Assembly (NCBI RefSeq): GCF_008704535.1
Contig: NZ_CP023701.1
Span: 2,914,001 to 2,978,000 of the forward strand
Reading direction: 5' to 3'
DNA: 64,000 nt
Source: Streptomyces subrutilus
GTDB taxonomy: Bacteria; Actinomycetota; Actinomycetes; Streptomycetales; Streptomycetaceae
Shown: positions 17,777 to 27,376 of the stretch, in pieces
Layout of the letters: every line of letters begins with the position of its first letter
Position numbering within the stretch: the first letter of the stretch is position 1
Made by a program: the position numbers and the translations under genes
Notes under the pieces: model-generated
Told to the model about the DNA's origin: nothing
Databases searched by the model: none
Seen by the model: only the letters and a program-made list of their open reading frames with translations

Positions 17777-18394
17777 ATGACGGAGAACGCGCGCATCAAG
17801 GCGCTGGAGCAGATCATGCCGGCGACGCACGGCGCCGACGAGGACATCGACTGGCGGGCGGCCGAGACGACCTGGGGGACCGGGTTCCCGGCCGACTTCG
17901 TCGCCTTCATGGGCCGTTTCGGTGCGGGTTCCATCAACGGCGAGGCCAGCATCCTGCTGCCGCTGCCCAAGCCCGGGCTCCAGTGGGACCCGGCACAGAT
18001 GTCCGAGGAGACCGCCAACGCGCGGCAGGCGTGGCAGGCGCAGGGCGGCCGGTCGGCCTTCGACGTGGATCCGGAGGCCATCATCGCCTGGGGCGTCACC
18101 GGCGGCTCCGACATCCTGTGCTGGCTCACCTCCGACCCCGATCCGGACCGCTGGCCCGTTCTGGTGTGCGGGCGGCACACGGCCGACGCCTTCGCCGTGT
18201 ACCCGTACGGCATGGCCGAGTTCCTCTACCGGCTGTGCTCCGACGAGTTCGACGTGAGTCCGGTCAGCATCACCTTCTGGGACGGCGGCCACCTGAGCTT
18301 CGTGCACTGGCGCAAGGCCCAGCGGCGCTGGCAGGAGGGCCGCAACCCGGAGACGGGCGAGCCCGACCCGTACGCGGGCGAGTTCGCCGACTGA
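17777..18394 (+). CDS. SMI1/KNR4 (SUKH) family protein
   Basis: A 205-residue cytoplasmic protein of the SUKH superfamily. It shows the early WGTGFPADFVAFMGRFGAGSI segment that opens the fold and an Asp/Trp-rich core (GGSDILCWLTSDPDPDRWPVLV). SUKH proteins are often immunity proteins against secreted nuclease toxins, but stand-alone Streptomyces copies are common. No polymorphic toxin is nearby, so an immunity role is not supported here. ATG at 17777 with GGGGAG nearby. Confidence 0.85.
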   Translation: MTENARIKALEQIMPATHGADEDIDWRAAETTWGTGFPADFVAFMGRFGAGSINGEASILLPLPKPGLQWDPAQMSEETANARQAWQAQGGRSAFDVDPEAIIAWGVTGGSDILCWLTSDPDPDRWPVLVCGRHTADAFAVYPYGMAEFLYRLCSDEFDVSPVSITFWDGGHLSFVHWRKAQRRWQEGRNPETGEPDPYAGEFAD

Positions 18395-18430
18395 CGGCAC
18401 GTCGACCCGCGCCACCCCGCCGAGCCCGCC

Positions 18431-18459
18431 GAGCCCGCTCCGTTGCCGGAGACGGGCTC
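18431..18459 (+). terminator. Hairpin terminator after the SUKH gene
   Basis: A 12-base arm at 18431-18442 pairs with 18447-18459 (one bulge) around a TTGC loop, 37 bases after the stop. A short T-containing tail follows. Confidence 0.75.
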
Positions 18460-18460
18460 T

Positions 18461-18686
18461 TCGGCATGTCCGGGGGTCTACGCGCGTCGGAATTGTTGAT
18501 CACATATCGGAAAACACCATCCGGAAAACCCGCAGTTGGAGCATTGCCCACAACTACACCCCCAAGGGAATCAACCACCCCTCTTACAGGAGAGAATTCC
18601 GGCCAACGGGCCAAGGAGGGGCACCCCGGCTCGGAGCGACCCATGAGCACTATCCGTATGCAAAAGAAATTCAGGGGAACACACCC
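18461..18686 (+). promoter_or_regulatory. A/T-rich leader and promoter region of the sugar-binding lipoprotein gene
   Basis: This stretch has clearly more A and T than its surroundings (for example TTGTTGATCACATATCGG near 18493). It should carry the promoter of the downstream lipoprotein gene, for which GGGGAA at 18674-18679 could be the ribosome-binding site. A possible 32-codon open frame (18643-18741) overlaps the gene start but has little support. Confidence 0.45.
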
Positions 18687-19970
18687 GTGCGACGAAGAAT
18701 ATTCGGCGCGGCCGCCACCACGGTCGTACTCGGACTGCTGATGCCACTCGCCGGATGCGGCAGCTCCGGCGACGACGCGGGCGGGGACGGCACGCTGCAC
18801 CTCGTGGCGGCCGAATACGGCGACACTCCGGCCACCAGCTCCAAGGCCTTCTGGGACAAGGTGACGGCCGATTTCACGGCCGCCCACCCCGGCATCGAGG
18901 TCGACGTGAAGCTCCTGCCGTGGAGCGACGTCGACCGCGAGGTCTCCCGCATGGTGAAGGAGGGCAAGGCCCCCGACATGGCCCTGATGGGCTCGTACTC
19001 GGACTTCGCGGCCCAGGGCAGGCTGTACGCGGCCGACGAGCTCCTGTCGGTCACCGCCGAGGCCAACTTCCTCCAGCCGCTCGCCGAGGCCGGCTCGGTC
19101 GGCAGCACCCTCTACGGGCTGCCGTTCGTGGCCAGCAGCCGCCTGCTCTTCTACAACGAGGCGCTCTTCACCAAGGCCGGCGTCAGCGCACCCAAGACCT
19201 GGTCCGACCTCAAGTCCGCGGCCAAGGCGCTGAAGGACAAGGGCGTGAAGTACCCGTACGCGCTGCCCCTCGGGCCCGAGGAGGCGCACGCGGAGGCGAT
19301 GATCTGGGAGTTGAGCAACGGCGGCGGCTACGCCGACAACAGCGGCAACTACAGCCTGGCCTCCGACCTGAACATCCAGACCTGGCGCTGGGTCAAGGAC
19401 AACCTGGTGACGCCCGGCCTGGTCGGTCCCACTCCGCCCGCGCAGCTCAACCGCGCCGACGCCTTCGCCGCCTTCCTGCGGGGCGAGGTCGGCATGGTCA
19501 ACGGCTACCCGTCGCTCGCCTACGAGGCCCGCGACAAGGGCATCGGCGTCGGCACCGTCCCGATGCCGGTCTCGGACACCCTGGGCGCCGGCGAGAGCAC
19601 CCCGGCCGTGGGCGTCGCGGACTGGATGACGGCGTTCAAGCAGAACGGCCACCGGGCGGAGATCGGTGCCTTCCTGGACTTCCTCTACCAGGACAAGAAC
19701 CTGTCGGACTTCGCCGGCCGCTACCACCTGCTGCCGTCCACCGTCTCCGCGTCCCGCACCCCGGCCGGCGGCGGGCTGGACAAGAAGGACGAGCAGTTCC
19801 TCACCGCCCTGCGCGGGGCGCAGCTCTACCCGGTGAACGACCCGTCCTGGGTGACGGTCAGCGACATCATCAAGCGGAACATCGGGCGGGCCGTCGAGCC
19901 GAACGGCGACCCCAAGGCCGTCCTGGAGGAGATCGCCGCCCAGGCGAAAGAGGCGGACAAGAAGCACTGA
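18687..19970 (+). CDS. Extracellular sugar-binding lipoprotein of an ABC importer (orphan)
   Basis: A 427-residue solute-binding protein of the sugar (MalE/UgpB, family 1) type. A signal peptide ends in lipobox LAGC with the lipidated Cys24. The body has the family features WDKVTADFTAAHPGIEVDV, APDMALMGSYSDFAAQGRL, YGLPFVASSRLLFYNEALF and FLRGEVGMVNGYPS. It would capture a sugar or oligosaccharide at the outer membrane face and deliver it to a permease. No permease or ATPase gene is adjacent, so it must use a remote transporter or act as a sensor. Start is GTG at 18687. Confidence 0.92.
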   Translation: MRRRIFGAAATTVVLGLLMPLAGCGSSGDDAGGDGTLHLVAAEYGDTPATSSKAFWDKVTADFTAAHPGIEVDVKLLPWSDVDREVSRMVKEGKAPDMALMGSYSDFAAQGRLYAADELLSVTAEANFLQPLAEAGSVGSTLYGLPFVASSRLLFYNEALFTKAGVSAPKTWSDLKSAAKALKDKGVKYPYALPLGPEEAHAEAMIWELSNGGGYADNSGNYSLASDLNIQTWRWVKDNLVTPGLVGPTPPAQLNRADAFAAFLRGEVGMVNGYPSLAYEARDKGIGVGTVPMPVSDTLGAGESTPAVGVADWMTAFKQNGHRAEIGAFLDFLYQDKNLSDFAGRYHLLPSTVSASRTPAGGGLDKKDEQFLTALRGAQLYPVNDPSWVTVSDIIKRNIGRAVEPNGDPKAVLEEIAAQAKEADKKH

Positions 19971-20136
19971 ACGGCCCGCCGGACGGGGACTTCCGGCCCG
20001 TGCCGCACTCCGACCCCGTGCGGCAGGACGGTGGGTGCGGCACTCGATCCGAGACCGCCCGCCGTCGCCCGCCGCACCCACGAGGTGCGCGGGGCGACCG
20101 GCCCCGCCGCGCACGGCGGCCGGCCCGGCCCCTCCC

Positions 20137-20176
20137 GGCCGCCCCGTGGCCGCCCCGTGGCCGCCCCGTGGCCGCC
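20137..20176. repeat. 11-bp tandem repeat (unit GGCCGCCCCGT)
   Basis: Three exact copies and a partial fourth between 20137 and 20176, in the 227-bp gap between converging genes. The unit length is not a multiple of three and the region holds no gene. Confidence 0.8.
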
Positions 20177-20197
20177 GGGCCGTCGTCGGGACCGGCC

Positions 20198-20827
20198 TCA
20201 GCCCTGCTTGCCGTGGTCGACGGAGAACGCCGTACGGTGCTGCTCGCAGCTGGAGTTCCAGCGCAGCGAGCCCTTGAGCGTCCCGTAGTGCGTGCGGGTG
20301 ACCGACCACTCCACCGTGTACTCGCCGGTGTCGCACGCGATCCGCTTGCCGCCCGCGATCTTCTCCCGGCCCGTCGCCGGCTTCCCCGTCAGCTCCCGGT
20401 GCACCTCGGCGGCCTTGGCGCCCTTGGGGGTGCGCAGGACGGCGTGCACGACGATCGGGTGCGTGCCCTCCTTGGTCGTGATGGCCTTCTTCACCAGCGT
20501 CGAGTCGGACACGGACCAGGCGAACTCGTACGACGGCTCCCAGGCGAGCGTGTTCGGGTCCGGCGCCTCGCGCTCGAACTCCGGCGCCGCGGGCGGGCCG
20601 GGACGGGTGACCGTCTCGTACCGGATGCCGGGGTGGAAGCGGAACTGCGCCTCCACCTTGTGCATGTCGTCCTTGGTCCACATCGACTTCATGGTCTTGT
20701 CGCCACCGGCCGGGTCCTGGAGGAAGGCCCCTCCCCCCTCCGCTGCGGTGGCCGCCTGGCCGAGGGCGGGGGCGAGGGCCGCGGTGGCGGCGGCGAGGGC
20801 GAGAGCGGCGATGCGGGTGCGCTTCAT
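20198..20827 (-). CDS. Secreted protein of unknown function
   Basis: A 209-residue protein with a clear Sec signal peptide (MKRTRIAALALAAATAALAP, cleavage near ATAAEG at residue 30). The mature part is not recognised. Two cysteines near the end (IACDTG and SSCEQH) may pair. Aromatic, beta-like stretches (YEFAWSVSDSTLV, YTVEWSVTRTHYG) suggest a compact exported domain. It lies alone on the minus strand. Confidence 0.82.
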   Translation of the reverse strand: MKRTRIAALALAAATAALAPALGQAATAAEGGGAFLQDPAGGDKTMKSMWTKDDMHKVEAQFRFHPGIRYETVTRPGPPAAPEFEREAPDPNTLAWEPSYEFAWSVSDSTLVKKAITTKEGTHPIVVHAVLRTPKGAKAAEVHRELTGKPATGREKIAGGKRIACDTGEYTVEWSVTRTHYGTLKGSLRWNSSCEQHRTAFSVDHGKQG

Positions 20828-21018
20828 GCCCGGCCCAACGGGCCCGCGCGGCGGGCCGGAACGACGCCGCGCCCGCTTTCACCCGTACGGGAGCGCCGCG
20901 CACGGCGCCGTGGACGGCCGCGCGGAGCGGCCCGGACGGCCTGCCGACGGCCCGTCGGGACGGGCGGGCGAGCGGGGCGGGGGCGGGGCGCGGGCGGGGC
21001 GCGGGCGGGGTCGTCGGC

Positions 21019-21342
21019 TCAGGCCTGGCCGGTCTCGAAGCGGCCGATCTGCCCGTCGGGGGTGACGGTGAACCGCCAGGCAGTGCGCATCTGCCCCCAG
21101 GTGTCGTTGCGGTAGTCGACGACGAGGGCTCGGCCGTCGTCGGACTGCGACGCGACGGCCATGTGGCCGCCGGAGGAGAAGATCTCCGCGTCGGCCCACC
21201 GGGCCGTGTCGCGCTCGGTGCCGTCGTCGGACATGGTGGCGCCGGGCGCGAGGACCGCGCCGAAGGCGTCCCGGTCGCCCGCGTTGACGGCGGTGACGAA
21301 GGCACGGACGGCGGGGTCGGCGAGCTGGTCCGGATCGATCAC
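21019..21342 (-). CDS. Nuclear transport factor 2-like (SnoaL-type) small protein
   Basis: A 107-residue NTF2-like alpha+beta barrel protein. The first helices read AVRAFVTAVNAGDRDAFGAVLAPGATMSDDGTER, the usual opening of SnoaL-like folds, followed by strands (MAVASQSDDGRALVVDYRND, RTAWRFTVTPDGQIGRFETG). Such proteins are small enzymes or binding modules; nothing here indicates the ligand. The GTG start at 21342 has AGGAGG nearby. Confidence 0.85.
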   Translation of the reverse strand: MIDPDQLADPAVRAFVTAVNAGDRDAFGAVLAPGATMSDDGTERDTARWADAEIFSSGGHMAVASQSDDGRALVVDYRNDTWGQMRTAWRFTVTPDGQIGRFETGQA

Positions 21343-21453
21343 GGGGGCCTCCTGGGGCGGGCGCGGGCGGTGCGGCGGTCGGGTGCGCGACCAGGGAACA
21401 CCGGGCGGCCCACGGGGGTGGAGACCGTCACCCGTTCGCCCGCCGACGGCGTG

Positions 21454-22404
21454 TCAGGAGGCTCCGGCCGGGGCGCCGGGCTCGGCGTGCGCGGCGGCGC
21501 CGGCCGCTTCGGGGGCGGTGCGGACGGGGAAGCCGGTGGGGCGGCCCTGGTCGCGCAGCCAGGCCAGGACCCGGCCGAGGGCGTCGACGGTCTGGGCGCG
21601 GTTGCCGCCGCCGTCGTGGAAGAGGACGGTCGGGCCGTTGCCGAGCCCGCGCTTGACGGCGTCGGCGATGGCGGCGGCGCCCGGCTTGTCGAAGTCCTTC
21701 GTGTCGACGTTCCAGCCGAGCGGGCGCATGCCCTGCGCGGCGGCGATGCGTCGGCTGTCGGGGGTGAACGCGCCGCCGGGGGCCCGGTAGTACTCCACCT
21801 TCGCGCCGCCGGCGGCGTCCTCGATCAGCTTCTTCGCGTCCAGGATCTGGCGTTCCTGGTAGGCGGCGGGCTTCTTGTCCATGGCGGTGTCGTGGTCCAT
21901 CGTGTGGTCGCAGAGCCGGTGCCCTTCCGCGACGACCCGCTTGACGAGGTCCGGGTGGGCCTTGGCCTGCGGCCCGATCATGCAGAAGGTCGCCTTCACG
22001 TCGTACCGCTCCAGTACGTCGAGCACCTTCGGGGTCCAGCGGGGGTCGGGGCCGTCGTCGATGGTGATGTTGACGGCGTTCGCGCCGCCCTCCGACGCGT
22101 GGGCTATGCCCTCGGGTATGCCGGACGCCCCCTTGCCGTCACCGCCCGGGTGCGCGGGGCCGCCCGACTCGTGCGACGCGCTGCGGGCGGGCGTGTGGCC
22201 CGGGTCGACGAGGACGGTCACCCCCCAGACGGTCGCGGCCACCGCGAGCGCGGAGGCCGCGACGGCGGCCCGCGCTCCGAGACCGCGTCCCGGGCCGCGT
22301 CCCGGGCCGTGTGCCGGGCCGTGTGCCGGGCCGTGTGCCGGGCCGTGTGCCGTGCGGTGCCCTGCCGTTCGCGCCTTGAAGCCCATGTGCCGTCCACTCC
22401 CCAT
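21454..22404 (-). CDS. Polysaccharide deacetylase (NodB/CE4), membrane-anchored
   Basis: 316 residues with a short cytoplasmic tail, one membrane helix (about residues 45-67) and an external CE4 domain. Catalytic motifs are TIDDGPD (Asp base plus metal Asp), HTMDH (metal histidines), YYRAPGGAF, and LFHDGG. It would remove N- or O-acetyl groups from peptidoglycan or another surface glycan. The tail contains four AHGP repeats encoded by a 12-bp tandem DNA repeat at about 22306-22353. ATG at 22404 is listed; an ATG at 22386 has a better-placed GGGGAG and may be the true start. Confidence 0.92.
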   Translation of the reverse strand: MGSGRHMGFKARTAGHRTAHGPAHGPAHGPAHGPGRGPGRGLGARAAVAASALAVAATVWGVTVLVDPGHTPARSASHESGGPAHPGGDGKGASGIPEGIAHASEGGANAVNITIDDGPDPRWTPKVLDVLERYDVKATFCMIGPQAKAHPDLVKRVVAEGHRLCDHTMDHDTAMDKKPAAYQERQILDAKKLIEDAAGGAKVEYYRAPGGAFTPDSRRIAAAQGMRPLGWNVDTKDFDKPGAAAIADAVKRGLGNGPTVLFHDGGGNRAQTVDALGRVLAWLRDQGRPTGFPVRTAPEAAGAAAHAEPGAPAGAS

Positions 22405-22597
22405 CCGCCGTGTGAGCGTTCTGTGGATCAGGACGTACGCCGCCGAGGAGGGGTTCCAGGTGATTGCCCCTTACGTGATGCGTCGGGAGGTTTACGGGAC
22501 GTTGGTCCTTGATCGTCCCGAATTCCTGCCCAGGTGAAACCGGGCGAAACGGTGACCGAGCCCACCCTGTGGCGCGGGGCGGGGTGCGGGCACGGGA

Positions 22598-22642
22598 ACG
22601 GCCCGGCCCCGGTGGACCGTTCGTCCACCGGGGCCGGGCCGT
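22598..22642 (-). terminator. Strong terminator of the MFS exporter gene, in a 303-bp gap
   Basis: Perfect 20-bp stem (22598-22617 with 22623-22642) with a 5-base loop, 66 bases past the MFS stop on the minus strand. The rest of the 22405-22707 gap shows no gene and includes the deacetylase promoter region. Confidence 0.9.
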
Positions 22643-22707
22643 GCTGTCCGTAGTCGTTTCCTACGGTGTTGTACCGCGTGCTGCGTGGGGTGGGGTGTGC
22701 GGGTCGC

Positions 22708-24405
<1,698 letters not shown>

Positions 24406-24425
24406 AAATCGTCACGAGGAGAGCC

Positions 24426-25013
24426 ATGCCCACCAGCTCCAGCAGCGGTCCGCAGCACCGGCGCGGGAACACGCGCCAGCGCATCCAGGACATCGCACTG
24501 GAGCTCTTCGCCGAACAGGGATACGAGAAGACCTCCCTGCGCGAGATCGCGGAGCGGCTCGACGTCACGAAGGCGGCGCTGTACTACCACTTCAAGACCA
24601 AGGAAGACATCATCATCAGCCTCTTCGAGGACGTGACCCGTCCCATAGACGAGCTGATCGCCTGGGCCGACGCCCAGCCCCGCACCCTGGAGACCAAGCG
24701 GGAGGTGCTGCGCCGCTACAGCGAGGCGATGGCGGCGGGCGCGCCGCTGTACCGCTTCATGCAGGAGAACCAGGCGACGACGCGCGAGCTGAGCATCGGC
24801 CACACGGTCAAGACGCGGCTGTTCCACCTGGTGGAACTGCTCCGCACGCAGGACGGGGCACTGGCGGACCAGGTGCGCTGCGTCAGCGCGCTGTTCACGC
24901 TGCACGCCGGGATGATGTTCCTCCAGCACATCGACGGCGACCCGGAGGAGACCCGCAGGGCCGCCCTGGAAGTGGCGACGGACCTGATCACGCAGGCGCA
25001 CCACGACGCGTGA
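24426..25013 (+). CDS. TetR-family repressor of the divergent MFS exporter
   Basis: A 195-residue TetR regulator. The HTH is typical (IQDIALELFAEQGYEKTSLREIAERLDVTKAALYYHFKTKEDII). The C-terminal domain (about residues 70-195) is a helical ligand pocket of unknown specificity. ATG at 24426 is preceded by AGGAGAG. Divergence from the exporter and the shared inverted operator support classic drug-induced derepression; the inducing compound is unknown. Confidence 0.94.
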   Translation: MPTSSSSGPQHRRGNTRQRIQDIALELFAEQGYEKTSLREIAERLDVTKAALYYHFKTKEDIIISLFEDVTRPIDELIAWADAQPRTLETKREVLRRYSEAMAAGAPLYRFMQENQATTRELSIGHTVKTRLFHLVELLRTQDGALADQVRCVSALFTLHAGMMFLQHIDGDPEETRRAALEVATDLITQAHHDA

Positions 25014-25054
25014 GGGGGCGGCGGGGGCGGACCGGGGTGCGGGCCACAGGGCCC

Positions 25055-25107
25055 GGGCCGGGGACCCAGGGCCTGGGGGCTCAGGGCTCGGGCCGGGGAC
25101 CCAGGGC
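25055..25107. repeat. Imperfect G/C direct repeats between tetR and OmpA-domain genes
   Basis: An 18-bp unit beginning GGGCCGGGGACCC occurs at 25055-25072 and 25090-25107. Shorter CAGGGCTC copies surround it. It fills the convergent gap 25014-25179, which has no gene. Confidence 0.65.
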
Positions 25108-25179
25108 TCGGGGCTCAGGGCTCAGGGCTCGGGCCGGACCCGGCCGCCGGCGCCTCCCGTCCCGGGCCGCTCCCCGTCC

Positions 25180-25815
25180 CTAGCCGCTGCTGCGCGGGAA
25201 GGTGATCTCGACGCGGCGGTTCTTCTTGCGGCCTTCCTCGGTGCCGTTGTCGGCGATCGGATAGTCCTCGCTGTACCCGCGCACGTCGAAGACGACGTTC
25301 GGATCGGTCACGGTCTTGCCGAGCTCCGCCTGGACGGCGTCCGCGCGCTTCTTGGACAGCTCCTTGCCGTGCTCGTAGCTGCCCTGGTCGTCGGTGAAGC
25401 CGAAGACGCGGATGCGGGTGGCCTTCTGCTGGTTGATCTCGTTGCCGATGGCCTGGATGCGGGCGGCGGCCTGCGCGTTGAAGACGGCGCTGTCCTCGGG
25501 GAAGAGCACCTCGGACTGGAGCGCCATCATGACGGTCTGATTGGTCTCCTGCCGCCGCTGCTCCCCCCCGAGGTCCTCGACGACCTCGACCATGTCGAGC
25601 ACCTTGGGCGCCGCGAGCGTCCCGCCTTGCGGCAGCTTGAGTCCGGAGGCGGAGGAGTCGATCGTCACGGGTGCCGATGCGGAGGGCTCGGTGCCCGGCG
25701 GCACGGAGGGCACGACGTCGTCGGCGTGGGCACTGGTCGCTCCGATCACCTGCGCGCCGGCCATGGCGAGGCCGGCGGCGAGGGTCGCGGCGTAGAGGCG
25801 GCGGTGTGTGGTCAT
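25180..25815 (-). CDS. Secreted OmpA-domain protein at the end of the Tad locus
   Basis: A 211-residue exported protein. The signal peptide (MTTHRRLYAATLAAGLAMAG) ends near SAHA-DD at residue 32. A low-complexity linker follows, then a C-terminal OmpA/MotB domain (about residues 95-207) with SEVLFPEDSAVFN, IRVFGFTDDQGS, LSKKRADAVQ and the end GRKKNRRVEITF. This domain normally binds peptidoglycan non-covalently. In a Gram-positive it could tether the pilus machine or a lipoprotein to the wall. It starts 4 bp after the lipoprotein gene stop, so it belongs to that operon. Confidence 0.9.
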   Translation of the reverse strand: MTTHRRLYAATLAAGLAMAGAQVIGATSAHADDVVPSVPPGTEPSASAPVTIDSSASGLKLPQGGTLAAPKVLDMVEVVEDLGGEQRRQETNQTVMMALQSEVLFPEDSAVFNAQAAARIQAIGNEINQQKATRIRVFGFTDDQGSYEHGKELSKKRADAVQAELGKTVTDPNVVFDVRGYSEDYPIADNGTEEGRKKNRRVEITFPRSSG

Positions 25816-25819
25816 GGCG

Positions 25820-26410
25820 TCACCCGGAAATCTTCAACGTGACCGAGGCGAAGGTGGGGAAGCTGAACTCCACCTCGCTGGTGGTCGCCGGTGGTGCGGG
25901 GAACTGGGCGAAGAACGGAACCGACTGGCCTGCTTCGATGATGACGACACCCGTGGTGCACAGGCACCTGCCGTCCGTGTCCCGAAGGACGTAGTACCGC
26001 TTCTTACCGGCCTTGTCGACCAGCGTGACGCCCGCCATGGAGACGCCGCTCGCCTTGAGTTCGTTCCCACGCCATGGCGCCGTGTTGCCGAACGGCTTGT
26101 CCCCGGTGTTCTTGATCTGGCCGCTCACCGTGACGAATCCCGCGGTGTCCCTGGCGGTGGAGTAGACGTCCAGGACGATGCCCGCTTCGCCCTTGCTGGT
26201 GGCGACCACCGTGGGCGGCTCGGACGACTGGGCACCGGACGGCTTGGGCTGAGCGGAGGGCGCGCTCGACGCTCCGTTCTTCGCGGCCGGAGTGCTCGGG
26301 GAGGACTTGGGGGTGCCGGCGTCGCCGCATCCGGTCAAGGCGACGAGCAACGCCGCCGACATCACAACGACCGCTCCCCCACGCAGTTTCACCTTGTACC
26401 GCACGCCCAT
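25820..26410 (-). CDS. Lipoprotein of unknown function in the Tad locus
   Basis: A 196-residue lipoprotein. The signal peptide ends in the lipobox LTGC with Cys28. A Ser/Pro/Ala linker follows, then a domain of about 120 residues with beta-rich features (GIVLDVYSTARDTAGFVTVSGQIKNTGDKPFGNT) and a close cysteine pair (RCLCTTGVVII). The fold is reminiscent of DUF4352-like immunoglobulin lipoproteins, but I do not claim the family. The ATG at 26410 has AAGGAAG upstream. It is coupled to the OmpA-domain gene. Confidence 0.82.
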   Translation of the reverse strand: MGVRYKVKLRGGAVVVMSAALLVALTGCGDAGTPKSSPSTPAAKNGASSAPSAQPKPSGAQSSEPPTVVATSKGEAGIVLDVYSTARDTAGFVTVSGQIKNTGDKPFGNTAPWRGNELKASGVSMAGVTLVDKAGKKRYYVLRDTDGRCLCTTGVVIIEAGQSVPFFAQFPAPPATTSEVEFSFPTFASVTLKISG

Positions 26411-26439
26411 CGAAGTCGCTTCCTTATCTCTCAGCATGG

Positions 26440-27069
26440 TCAGCCGGCCAAACGCACGTCGAAGAGGCTCCGTGCCAGCGTTCTCCAGCGACCCGGATCC
26501 AGGGGGTCGAACCTCACCGTCTCGCCACGGCAGTCGATGACCACGGGTCCGGGCGGGGGCGAGGGGCCGGGTGAGGGTGTTCCGGTCGGTGCACCCGAAG
26601 GCGTCGGAAGCGAGCCCAGCGTGCAGCGCGGAATGATCTCCGCCACGGCCTTGGCCCGGGCGTGCATGCCCCCGGTCCCGGGGACGACCGAGTCGCCGAC
26701 CGTGCGGTCGGTCGTCGCCTCCACCGTGAAGCGGAGCGCCGCACGCGTGCAGGCCGCACCGGCATCGTTCCGCCGCGCGAACTCCTCGGCGGCCGCGCAG
26801 GCCCTCGGCCAGTCGAAGGACCGGCCCTCCAGGATCGCCTCCCAATCCCGGGGCTGAAGTTCGGCGAGATCCAGGGCCGGGTTCAGGTGGTCCCGGGCCT
26901 CACGCGCGGCCGCCAAGGCCGCGGCGTCCGCCGCGCCCTGGGCGTCGCTGCGCACCACTGCCGCCTGCCCGAAGACGAAGAAGGCGAGCACGGCGAACAC
27001 CATGCCGACCACGACGACCGCGTACAGCGGAAAGACCTGTCCCCTGTCGTCGGGCTCGCCCGGCGTCAC
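26440..27069 (-). CDS. TadG/TadE-like pilus assembly protein
   Basis: 209 residues starting at a GTG that overlaps the pilin stop (GTGA). The N-terminus has the Tad pseudopilin-like signature DDRGQVFPLYAVVVVGMVFAV, a hydrophobic helix, then RSDAQGAADAAALAAAREARD, the classic TadG/TadE helix. The remainder is extracellular with cysteines (RACAAA, GAACTRAA, RCTLG, DCRG) and a proline-rich segment (about residues 165-180). Minor pseudopilins of this type are needed for Tad pilus assembly. Confidence 0.88.
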   Translation of the reverse strand: MTPGEPDDRGQVFPLYAVVVVGMVFAVLAFFVFGQAAVVRSDAQGAADAAALAAAREARDHLNPALDLAELQPRDWEAILEGRSFDWPRACAAAEEFARRNDAGAACTRAALRFTVEATTDRTVGDSVVPGTGGMHARAKAVAEIIPRCTLGSLPTPSGAPTGTPSPGPSPPPGPVVIDCRGETVRFDPLDPGRWRTLARSLFDVRLAG

Positions 27070-27266
27070 GAACCGGCAGTGAGGCTTGCGATCGCAGTCT
27101 GGATGCGGCCCACGATCGCCGTTCCGATGCCTGTGCCCACCATGGCCCCGATGATCACGACGATGACCAGGATGATCCCGAGGTATTCGAACGCGGTCTG
27201 GCCTCGGTCCTTCGCGCGGTGGGTGACGTACCACGCCGACATCCTCGCCAGGGTCTTCTGCAGCAT
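27066..27266 (-). CDS. Flp-type pilin subunit
   Basis: A short 66-residue protein with the Flp hallmark: a basic N-terminal leader, then DRGQTAFEYLGIILVIVVIIGAMV. The processing site precedes TAFEY, with the conserved Glu five residues in, and one membrane/assembly helix follows. It ends in a small polar tail. This is the major structural candidate for the pilus. The ATG at 27266 follows GGAGGG. The 110-bp gap upstream, between the response regulator gene and this one, may hold a separate promoter, which would allow more pilin than machinery. Confidence 0.9.
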   Translation of the reverse strand: MLQKTLARMSAWYVTHRAKDRGQTAFEYLGIILVIVVIIGAMVGTGIGTAIVGRIQTAIASLTAGS

Positions 27267-27376
27267 GAGGGGTCCCTCCCGGGCCGGTACCGCTGTTGGT
27301 TTGCGGACCGTACGCTGCGTCACCGCGAATAACCAAGGGTCCCGGGGCCCAATTACGGACCCACTGCGCACTCCGT

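Noticed and set aside
18643..18741. 32-codon frame before the sugar-binding lipoprotein gene, as a leader peptide
   Set aside because: Weak ribosome-binding site, no attenuator-like hairpin and a 55-bp overlap with the lipoprotein gene. Not enough to call it.
20980..21018. Possible G-quadruplex regulatory element in the GGGCGGGGC runs
   Set aside because: The runs are real, but they lie just beyond the stop of the NTF2-like gene in a GC-rich spacer and similar runs recur in many gaps here, so no specific role can be supported.
25055..25107. Integration or attachment site in G/C direct repeats
   Set aside because: No integrase, tRNA end or change of gene content on either side; simple low-complexity repeats.
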